Shown here one piece after another: positions 55,837-64,000 of a stretch of DNA of 64,000 nucleotides. Below the pieces are notes generated by a model. The model was given only the letters and a program-made list of their open reading frames with translations. It was not told where the DNA came from and searched no databases. Numbering within the stretch: position 1 is the stretch's first letter; each line of letters starts with the position of its first letter. Both the position numbers and the translations under genes were made by a program. Location: positions 372,001-436,000 of the forward strand of contig NW_024468259.1 of NCBI RefSeq assembly GCF_002104995.1, read 5' to 3'. This DNA comes from Linderina pennispora (lineage: Eukaryota; Kickxellomycota; Kickxellomycetes; Kickxellales; Kickxellaceae).

Positions 55837-56083
55837 ATGTCCAAGGAATCCGAGATCTTTGTTGGAGCCATCGACCAGGGCACGTCGTCGTCCCGCTTCC
55901 TCATCTTTGACACCAAGGGCCAGGTGGTGGCCAGCCACCAGGCCGAGTACCAGAACTTTTATGCCAAGGCTGGGTGGGTCGAGAAGGACCCGGACCAGAT
56001 CATGGAGTCGGTTGAGACCGTCGTCGTGGGCGCGTGCCGGCGGTTCAACGCGCTCGGCTATGATGTGTCGCAGATTAAGTCAG

Positions 56084-56114
<31 letters not shown>

Positions 56115-57348
56115 CGCGTTTGACTCCGAGACTGGCGAGCCGCTGACCAACGCCATCGTGTGGAGCGACGTGCGCACCAAGGACCTGGTGCACCGGCTGG
56201 TTGAGGACGCCGGCTCGGCCACGCGCTTCGCGTCAATCAACGGGCTGCCCATCACCACCTACTTCTCGGGTACCAAGATGCGCTGGATGCTGGAGAACGT
56301 GCCCGAGGTCCAGGCGGCGCGCGAGCGCGGCACGCTGCGGTTCGGTACCATCGACACGTGGCTGATCTACAAGCTGACGGGCAACTACGTTACCGACGTC
56401 ACCAACGCATCGCGCACCATGCTGATGGACATCAAGACGTTCAAGTGGCACGACGAGTGCCTCGAGTTCTTTGGCGTCCGGCGCGAGGAGCTGCCCGAGA
56501 TCCGCTCGTCGGCGGAGGTCTACGGGAAGATCCTCGAGGGCCGTCTGGCGGGAGTGCCTGTCGCGGGCTGTCTCGGCGACCAGCAGGCGGCTATGGTGGG
56601 CCAGTCGTGCTTCGATGCGGGCGAGGCCAAGAACACGTACGGCACCGGCTGCTTCATGCTGTTCAACACCGGCGAGGAGCCCATCTTCTCCAAGAACGGC
56701 CTGCTGACCACCGTCGGGTACCAGCTGGGTCCCGATGCCACGCCCAAGTACGCGCTGGAGGGCTCGATTGCCGTGGCCGGCTCTGCGATCCAGTGGCTGC
56801 GCGACAAGATCGGACTGATCTTCTCGGCAGACGAGATCGGCTTCCTGGCGGACTCGGTCGAGGACAACGGCGGCGTGTACTTTGTCACTGCCTTCTCGGG
56901 CCTGTTTGCGCCGTACTGGCGCGATGATGCCCGCGGCGCCATCGTCGGCCTGACTCAGTATGCCACGCGTGGCCATATTGCGCGCGCCACGCTGGAGTCG
57001 GTGTGCTACCAGACCAGGGCCATTCTGGACGCCATGCGCAAGGACTCGGGCACCGAGCTGCGGCGCCTGCGCGTTGACGGCGGTCTGACCAACTCGAACC
57101 AGGCCATGCAGATCCAGGCCGATATTCTGAACATCGAGGTTGTCCGTCCCGAGATGCGCGAGACCACCGCCCTGGGCGCTGCTCTGGCTGCCGGTCTGGC
57201 TGTCGGCATCTGGAAGGACCAGCACGAGCTGCGCCAGGTCGCCCAGTCCAACGTGTCGGCCTTCTGGTCGCGCATCTCTGACGAAAAGCGCGACGAGATG
57301 CTCAAGGGCTGGGACAAGGCTGTCGAGCGCAGTCTCGACTGGGCCTAA
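55837..57348 (+). CDS. GUT1: Glycerol kinase
   Basis: Phosphorylates glycerol to glycerol 3-phosphate with ATP, the entry to glycerol catabolism and glycerolipid synthesis. 503 aa, intact. FGGY-family motifs: the N-terminal phosphate-binding loop GAIDQGTSSSRF, NQRETTVAF, WSDVRT, the glycerol-binding WLIYKLTG...TDVTNASRTMLMD, GDQQAAMVGQ, NTYGTGCFML, the signature FAPYWRDDARGAIVGLTQY and the second ATP loop LRVDGGLTNSN. I start at the ATG 55837 (MSKESEIFVG); the frame is open a few codons further, but only through a GTG. The strong codon bias and TATA box suggest high expression. It is enclosed by two converging paralogues of unknown function. Confidence 0.97.
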
Positions 57349-57395
57349 TTATTTTCTATGCGTTTCCCGACTTAACCTAATGTATTCAACACTGC

Positions 57396-58359
57396 TCAAA
57401 TGCTGTTTGCCTCTGAAAACTCCTGCCGGATGCGCTGCTCGCTGGACAGCAGGTAGTCCAGATCAGCTACCCGCCACTCCAGCGGCGACGCGCCGTCAAT
57501 GATGCTCGACTCGAGCGTCACCATTGTGTTTCTTGTTGCGTCGTCATCCACAATCGTCGTGGAGCACCCGTCTTTGCCGCCGATCAGCCGGTACCGCATG
57601 TCTGTGTTGACCTCAACATCCACACGGATCCTGACCGGCTCACCGCCGCCCAGGGCGCTCACCAGATCCTTAAAACGAGCTGTCCACGTCCTCTGCCTTC
57701 TGCGCATGGACGACTCCCAGGAACATCGTTGACCTGGACAGGCCTGGCGGGCCAGCCCAGCACGCAGCCCAGAGGCCTTGGCCTGGTCGATAGTGCCGAC
57801 CGCCGAGCCGATCTGGGTACGAATTGTGCGTATGTTCGAGCTGTTGACATGCTTGACTTCGAGCACAAGCCGCACGTTATCGCGCGCCAGCCGCCCGAGC
57901 TCGTCCTGGAATCGCGCGAATAGCGGACCTGTCAGCGCCCGCTGCAGCTCCTCTGATGACTCACTGCCGCTGAACAGCTCGGCAATGTGCTCCAGAGCCA
58001 TGGCTGCCCCCGCCGCAATGTCCTCCATGGCCTGGGCACCCAGTGCCGCCAGCGCTATCTGCCGGTTCAGTGCGCGTGACAGGTACCGCCGGGCTGCCAT
58101 TGGGAGCGATGCCTCGCGGCCCCCGGTGGCCAGCGGGTCCAGGGGAATGCGCTGCCGCTCGGCACTCAGCAGCCAGGGGAAGGAGCCTGCGTGGTAGACG
58201 GCTGGGTACGGGTCGCTGAGTGCGATTGGTGCTGCAGCGGTTGTTGTGCCGGCTGCAGGCGTGTCGTATGCCGGGTGCTTTGTGAGCCGCCGCGGATGCG
58301 GGTGTGCATTGGCGACCAGTGACTGCCAGAATACGTCTGCGGGTGCTAGAGAGATACAT
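57396..58359 (-). CDS. Uncharacterised, probably mitochondrial protein, paralogue 2 (frameshifted)
   Basis: Paralogue of the gene at 53481-54570, in opposite orientation on the other side of glycerol kinase. Shared blocks: FPWLLSAERQRIPLDPL, MEDIAAGAAMALEHIAELF, RFQDELGRLARDNVRLVLEV, VRIRVDVEVNTDMRYRL, TTIVDDDATRNTMVTLES and WRVADLDYLLSSEQRI. The ATG at 58359 (MYLSSTRRRILAVTGRQ) gives an Arg-rich presequence-like start but needs a one-base shift to reach LVANAHPHPRR; an upstream exon is the alternative. Two more shifts lie near 57745 and 57670. The corrected length is about 320 aa. Domain family not recognised. Confidence 0.68.
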
Positions 58360-58599
58360 TATTTAATTGATGAGAGGCAAAGAAGAGAGGGGTGGGATTC
58401 ATGCAAAACTTTTGTAACTGCCCGCCTGTACGCATTCGATAAAGCGCGCGGGAATTGGAAAGCACATGAGCGCTAGAACACCTTTCATGTGTATTTGGTT
58501 GCTGGTGTAGATGCTCCGTGCCGAAAAGCAAAGCCGGAAGCTGGGTCACACGCGGGGCACCGGGCCAAATGTGGCGATATTGGGATTTGGGCTCTCTGC

Positions 58600-59084
58600 T
58601 TGAGCTATCCAGCCCTCCCCCAAAGCATGTGCCGAACTCGAGGCTCCTTTTGCGCAGCGTCTTTTGTGCGAGCAGCACTGCCAGGGCACCGAGGCAGTAT
58701 TGGCGAGCCAAAGTGTCTACTTTCTTTGCTGACGGCTCTGGCGTACTTGCTCGGAGCAGCACAATGCTTCACGATCTCGGGCTCCCAACGGTTCGCGATT
58801 TCTCGAATGACGTTGTCCTCGATAAGTACTGCATTCTGCACAGACACACGAAGCTGCGCCTCAGAATCCTCCAGTGCATCCCTTATCCCAACACTAGAGC
58901 CGTATCCGGAAAATAATAGTGCTTATCCGTGTCGCTCAGCTGGCGCTGCTCACTTGGTGCAACCTGCCCGGCGATGGCTTTGACTCCTCAGTGTCTCTTC
59001 TACAAAAAGAACCAAAGTCACTCTGAACCGGCGGCGCTCCTCTGCAGCCTGCCCAAATGCCCTCGCTGCTGCCAACGACATCAT
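58600..59084 (-). CDS. Candidate uncharacterised protein (frameshifted), N-terminal part
   Basis: From ATG 59084, a coherent sequence continues through single-base shifts: MSLAAARAFGQAAEERRRF, VTLVLFVEETLRSQS, then (shift near 58975) APSEQRQLSDTDKHYYFPDT, then (shift near 58895) SVGIRDALEDSEAQLRV, QNAVLIEDNVIREIANRWEP and KYARAVSKE, then in another frame LARQYCLGALAVLLAQKTL. The helical, charged pattern looks coding, but I do not recognise it. The 3' end is unclear: the open frame runs on to about 58346, up to the start of the next gene, so the two could even be exons of one gene. Confidence 0.4.
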
Positions 59085-59542
59085 GCAGAATGTAGCTGTT
59101 AAAAATAGATGCACGATTGCATGCTGACAACCGTCTGAATTTTTTTTTTTCAGATAAAAAGAGAACTGAAGCCCCACACTGGCAAAACATCCTGACCCAC
59201 AAATCGTTGAGCGCTCTGCCATTGGCGGCCGTCTATTTTTGGACTGGCACGAAGCCAGATTGCCGAAACGGGTGGTCTCTGGCTATTGCGTCGGGTCAGA
59301 TAAAGAGGCAAGGTTTAGCCATGTCTGGCGGGAACAGGTGCAAACAGCTTCTTCTCTTTCTCCACTCGTCGCTGCTCCTTTCCCCCGTCCTTCTCTTTCA
59401 TTCATCTTGTTTATAGCGCTCATTAGAGAGGAACCCGCATAGACGCTCTGTTGTTGTTTTTCATCAGCTGCCGGACAGCCCTTCCATCGTTTTTCTACCA
59501 GACTCTTGGATAGTACCTCCAGCCCAACCAGGTTGCCAAACA

Positions 59543-59933
59543 GTAAGTGCCATGGAAAGAAAAGGCTGCTAGACGCACTGTAATATGGCTGTGGGATCTT
59601 GTTTTGTTTTCGAGGCGATCGCCAAACGGCGTGAGCGAGTGAGAGTGAGAGTGAGAGTGAGTGCGACGGCGGACCAACAGGCGCGATGGCTACTTTTTTC
59701 TTCGCACTTGTGGTTTGTTTTCTCAGTACAATGCCCAGAGCTTGATGCAGCTCTTCCCATTTCCCTTTTTGGGAACGACATGGGCGACTCCTGACAGCCC
59801 ACCCAGCTCCTTATTCTCTGGCTGCTCTTTCTGCGTTCACTATTGCTTGCGTCTTTCCTTCTCTTCTTTGCTTGCCTTCCCCCATTTCTTTCCATTTTTC
59901 ACTAACCATACCTGCCTCCTCTTTTGCCTTTAG
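59543..59933 (+). other. Probable 5'-leader intron of the chitin synthase gene
   Basis: Donor GTAAGTG at 59543; CACTAAC branch sequence at 59900-59906; long pyrimidine tract and acceptor TTTAG ending 59933, 28 bp before the ATG. About 391 nt. Confidence 0.5.
59631..59661 (+). repeat. GAGAGT-type microsatellite
   Basis: Repeated GAGTGAGA units (GTGAGCGAGTGAGAGTGAGA and onward) inside the probable leader intron. Confidence 0.8.
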
Positions 59934-59961
59934 CCTCCACGCATTATCACCAATTAACACT

Positions 59962-62900
59962 ATGCCGCCGAATTACGAGCGAGGCGCTACGCTCAAGCGT
60001 GGCCGCACAATGATCCGGCAGGACCGCCAGCAGGCGGCCGCTCCCATGATCACCAAGAAGAAGCAGCCCACGACCGCCTGGGTTATCTACTCGAAAGTCA
60101 TCACATTCTGGGCTCCTGGCATCCTTCTGACCAAGCTTGGCGGTATGCCTGAGGCCGGCATGCAGCAGGCGTGGCGCGAAAAGTGCGCCCTGGTGTCTCT
60201 CATTGTGCTGGTGTGTGGGGCTGTCGTCTACCTGACGCTGTTCCTGCCGATGACCTTCTGCCCGGAGAGCACGTCCAAGCACCAGAGCAACATCCTGCAG
60301 GTATCGAGGAAAGGCTATGACGGCAACGTCGGTGTATACGGCGAAGTCTACTCGGCCTCCTCTGCGCAGTGGCCCAACCCCATTGAACTCTACACCGGGA
60401 TCGATATCAGCTACATGTTCCGGAAGGACACCCCTCCCGAGTGCGAAGACGCGAGCATCACGGGTCTGCGTGCCATCAACACCAACACGTGTACAGAAGA
60501 GACCCAATGTACCATGGGCGACCTGAATAATATCGAGGCTAACTTCCACGTAACCAAGGAGAACCGGCCCGTCGGTTACGATTGGGCCGACGTTACAAGC
60601 ACAACCGGTCTCTTTGTCATCAACGGCATTGTCGTGAACCTGACACCGTACCTCAACTTGGTCAAAGACAACGGAGCCAAATACGATATTCTCGACCAGG
60701 CCATTTTCAACGCCGCTAACAACGGCTACAGCGACGCGACAGTCATGTTCCAGCGCACGGATCAGATGAAGAAGGCAGCTAAATGCATCAGCAAGAAGTT
60801 TGCGGCTGGCGTGCTGGCCAAGGATACCCCCGGATGCTTCTCGGTCAACCTGTTCAACTACGCCGCGCTTGTGGTTATTGGCGGAATTGTGCTCACGCGC
60901 TTCTTCATGGCAGTCGTGTTCCAGTACTTTTTGTCGTGGCAGCTGGTGCGCCGCCCGCCCCGCAGCAAGGTGCGCCCTGTCTCGTACAACGCTGCAGCGC
61001 CGTGGTCCGGCAAGAAGCCCCAGACCGGCGGTACCAAGACTGTGCTGCCGCAGGGCGATATGGACGAGCTGTACACTATCATGCTGGTGACGTGCTACTC
61101 TGAAGGCGACGAGGGAATCCGGGCCACCTGCGACTCGCTGTGCGGCACCGACTTTAGCGACTCGCGCAAGCTGCTGTTCCTGGTGGCCGACGGAAACATC
61201 AAGGGCTCTGGAAACGACCGTTCGACTCCCGACATCTGCGTTGACCTGATTGAGCAGGATCCGCAGTTCCTGGACCCGCAGCCGTGCTCGTACATCGCCG
61301 TGGCCGCCGGATCCAAGCAGCACAACATGGCCAAGATCTACTGTGGACACTACGTGGTCGGCAACCACCGCACCCCGGCCATCGTCTGCATCAAGTGTGG
61401 CACGCCCGAGGAGCAGGAGTTCCCCAAGCCCGGCAACCGCGGTAAGCGCGACGGCCAGATGATCCTGATGAACTTCTTCTCGCGCGTCATCTACAACGAC
61501 CGTATGACGCCGATGGACTACGACATTTTCCGCAAGGTCCACCATCTGATGGGCGTGACTCCCGACACGTTCGAGATCATCCTCATGGTGGATGCCGATA
61601 CCAAGGTGTACCCGGATTCGCTGCGTCTGCTGGTGAACTGCATGAACAACGACCAGCTCATCATGGGCCTGTGCGGCGAGACCAAGATTGCCAACAAGCG
61701 CGACTCGTGGGTCACTGCGATCCAGGTGTTTGAGTACTACATTTCGCACCACTTGGCCAAGGCATTCGAGTCTGTGTTTGGTGGTGTAACCTGTCTGCCT
61801 GGCTGCTTCTGCATGTACCGCCTCAAGGCGCGCAAGGGCGACGACTGGGTGCCGGTTCTGACCAAGCCCGAGATCTGCCAGGAGTACTCGCAGAACGTGG
61901 TTGAGACCCTGCACGAGAAGAACCTGCTGCTGCTTGGTGAGGACCGCTTCCTGACTACCCTGATGCTGCGCAACTTCCCGAACCGCAAGATGATGTTCAT
62001 GCCGCAGGCCATCTGCAAGACCGTGGTTCCCGATGAGTTCAAGGTTCTTCTGTCGCAGCGCCGTCGCTGGATCAACTCGACCTGTGCACAACCTGCTCGA
62101 GCTGGTGCTGGTGCGCAACCTGTGCGGCACCTTCTGCCTGTCGATGCAGTTCTCGATTGCGCTGGATCTGGTCGGCACCGTCGCCCTCCCGGTGGCCATC
62201 GTGCTCACATACATCCTTATTGTGCGCGCCTGCATGACCACGTACAACTCGATCACCGCGTACCTGCCGCTGGCCATGCTTATCATGGTCCTGTTCTTGC
62301 CTGCGGTGCTGATCTTCATCACGACCCGCAAGTGGATCTACGTGGCCTGGATGTTTGTGTATCTGGCCGCGCTGCCCATCTGGAACCTGGTGCTGCCTGT
62401 GTACGCGTACTGGCACTTTGACGATTTCTCGTGGGGCGAGACGCGAAAGGTCGCTGGCGAAGGCAAGGACAAGGGCCACGGCGACTCGGACGGCAAGTTT
62501 GATGCCTCGGCAGTCCCGATGAAGCGCTGGGAGGACTACGAGCGCAAGCGCCTGCGGTCGATCAAGCGCAAGGAGCGCAAGCAGTACGCCGACGACTCGT
62601 CGTCGTACCTGCCGGCTAACGTCGACGACAGCGACAATGCCGGCCTGCTGCAGAATGCGGTCGACGAGTCGATGTACTACGAGTCCAACCCGGGCTACTC
62701 GTTCATGGATGACTCAACCAATACCTCGGTTATCCACAGCAGTGGCACCATTGTTGGCCAGCAGCACAGCCAGCCAGCATGGCCAGCCAGCAGCATGGCC
62801 AGCAGCAGCAGTACGAGATGCACGAGTACCCTCAACAGGGAGGGTATGGCAACGAGGCGGATTACTATGGTCAGCAGCAGGGCGGCTATGACCAGTACGG

Positions 62901-63015
62901 CTATGGCCAGCAGGGCGGTTACGACCAGTACGGCTATGACCAGCAGCAACAGCCGCCTAGCCAGCAGCAGCAGCAGCGCCAGCGCCCTGGAGGCCCGCGC
63001 GACTACCAGCATTAA
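59962..63015 (+). CDS. Chitin synthase, division 2 class IV (Chs3-type), with Gln/Gly/Tyr-rich tail; two frameshifts
   Basis: Plasma-membrane processive glycosyltransferase that polymerises UDP-GlcNAc into chitin, about 1,016 aa. After a basic N-terminus there are two membrane helices ([20 protein letters not shown] and [21 protein letters not shown]) flanking an extracellular loop. The catalytic domain has [63 protein letters not shown] and the product-binding QRRRWINST. One extra T near 62086 shifts the frame; correction gives [18 protein letters not shown] and the terminal helices. There is no myosin head or cytochrome-b5 domain, so it is class IV, not V/VII. A second shift near 62780 leads to a C-terminal tail of repeated [11 protein letters not shown] and Q runs ending PGGPRDYQH, not a usual part of the family. 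Confidence 0.94.
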
Positions 63016-63219
63016 ATCTCCCACACAAAAAAGCCAACATATACATACCTATTCCTCTTCTTTCTTTGCTTGATTCTGTTCTTTCGCTTTGCAATGTCAT
63101 ATTACCACACATGCACTTTGCGGCAGCATGTTGAGTGTGTTGAACAGAGATGATGGAGAATGTTTAGAAACAGCGAGAAATTAATTTACGGTAAGGAATT
63201 GATGGAAACCGGCGCCTAT

Positions 63220-64000
63220 TTACCACTCAAAGTCGCCGGTCGCCTTCAGGAACAGATAGTCGCGGCCGTTGATCAGCATGATGCCGTCCTTGAGTACGCA
63301 CTTCCACTTGTTCTTACTCCGTGTGACCTTGTCGTACTGGCACAGCACAATATGCTCTGTCTCCTCGCCACCGCCCTCGACCTCATCCTCCTCGTCGGTG
63401 TCATCGAGGTCTGAGTTGATTGCATCCTCGGGGTTTTCCACAGGTCCTTTTGGCTGGTCATTGTCAGATGCACCGTCCACCTGCGGTACGCCCAGTTCCC
63501 TGGCCTTCTCATAGATCCGCTTCCGCTCATTCCTCATCCGCTCCCACATCTGCATCGGCGACAGCGCCTCGCGCGCATCATCCGCGCCGTCGTTTTGCGG
63601 CACATGCCCCTGGTACGCATGGTGTGCCTGCTTGTACTGCGGCCGAGATGTAATCGGCGTGTCGTCGTCCTCGTCGTCCTCCAGCTGGCGGCCAGACTGC
63701 GCTAGCGACGCCAGGCTGGCAGCGGTGGGTGCCATGCTCTCTGGGGTTATTGATAATCGACGCCAGCGAGGCCGCTGCATTGATCGGTGGCGCCGGCTGC
63801 TGGGCCGGCCGCGCATAGTCATCGTGCGTGTCGTGCAGCCCGTTCTCGCTGGGGAATGCCTGCGACGCGGCTCTCGATCACTTTGGTCTCCCAGCTGCGC
63901 TGCAGGTCCTCGAGGACTGATGTGTCGACGCCGTGGCCCTCAAAGTCGCCCTGGACGTTGCGCACGACGTCGTCGATGACGTACCGATACACTGCGGCTA
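63220..64000 (-). CDS. TOA1: TFIIA large subunit (TOA1), 5' end outside window
   Basis: General transcription factor subunit that stabilises TBP on the TATA box. The C-terminal domain is unmistakable: DAINSDLDDTDEEDE acidic run, then HIVLCQYDKVTRSKNKWKCV, LKDGIMLINGRDYLF and KATGDFEW at the stop (63220-63222). At the other end, the minus strand from the window edge reads AVYRYVIDDVVRNV, HGVDTSVLEDLQRSWETKVI, the N-terminal four-helix-bundle domain. A frame change lies between about 63800 and 63850 in the Gln/Ala-rich linker. The initiator codon is not in the window. It converges on the chitin synthase gene, about 200 bp between the stops. Confidence 0.93.

Larger units (their letters stand above)
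59085..59961. promoter_or_regulatory. Upstream region of the chitin synthase gene
   Basis: No coding gene. Pyrimidine-rich from about 59335. Contains a GTGAGA-type microsatellite and a probable leader intron (separate entries). Confidence 0.5.

Noticed and set aside
56233-57225. A 330-codon open frame opposite glycerol kinase
   Set aside because: Shadow of a highly biased, intact kinase gene.
59947-62331. A 794-codon open frame on the strand opposite chitin synthase
   Set aside because: It mirrors the codon bias of the real gene, contains no recognisable domain and ends where the chitin synthase frame shifts. It is an antisense shadow.

Overview
The window is eukaryotic and fungal. It encodes a Chs3-type chitin synthase, an ECM33-like GPI-anchored wall protein, GET3, NUS1, TOM40, STN1, a yeast-type tyrosyl-tRNA synthetase without EMAP-II domain, a fatty-acid elongase with the YHHAG box seen in Mortierella elongases, and short phase-consistent introns (about 50-150 nt). 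The genes are compact, the coding DNA is moderately GC-rich, and many genes have TATA boxes 30-130 bp before the ATG. I infer an early-diverging (Zoopagomycota/Mucoromycota-grade, perhaps Kickxellomycotina) fungus. The order-level placement is a guess; 'fungus' is firm. No virus, plasmid, CRISPR array, transposase or tRNA was recognised.

Layout. 1-2.3 kb: end of a coiled-coil gene converging on a class-II DAHP synthase. 3-13.6 kb: an accessory block with two secreted sulfatases, two zinc alcohol dehydrogenases and a scrambled third ADH pseudogene. 13.7-23.8 kb: p24 cargo receptor, ankyrin-DHHC palmitoyltransferase, long-chain acyl-CoA synthetase, a BtuF-like protein, NUS1, BAP31-like and STN1. 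24.7-30.2 kb: a third sulfatase, a fatty-acid elongase and two tandem aldo-keto reductases. 30.7-37.4 kb: MRP17, TOM40, ECM33-like, universal stress protein and TyrRS. 38.2-43.5 kb: a type-I membrane kelch protein and a gephyrin/CnxE-type molybdenum cofactor enzyme. 43.9-47.8 kb: a four-exon regulator with two HMG boxes. 49.6-51.4 kb: GET3 and an uncharacterised gene. 53.5-59 kb: glycerol kinase between two converging paralogues of unknown family, plus an uncharacterised gene. 60-64 kb: chitin synthase and the TFIIA large subunit, cut by the window edge.

A recurring feature is single-base frameshifts in strongly conserved genes. Wherever I could place them precisely, nearly all are one-base insertions, which looks like uncorrected long-read insertion error rather than mass pseudogenisation. 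Coordinates below therefore give the corrected gene span, and each entry says where the frame changes. Several genes serve the secretory and membrane system (GET3, p24, BAP31, NUS1, DHHC enzyme, elongase, acyl-CoA synthetase) or wall building (chitin synthase, ECM33). They are ordinary eukaryotic neighbours, not an operon.

The most unusual items are the BtuF/cobalamin-binding-like gene, the ADH pseudogene with two internal micro-inversions, the sulfatase pair that looks gene-converted across about 20 kb in inverted orientation, the prion-like tail on chitin synthase, the histidine-rich insert in the DHHC enzyme, and the inverted paralogue pair around the glycerol kinase gene.
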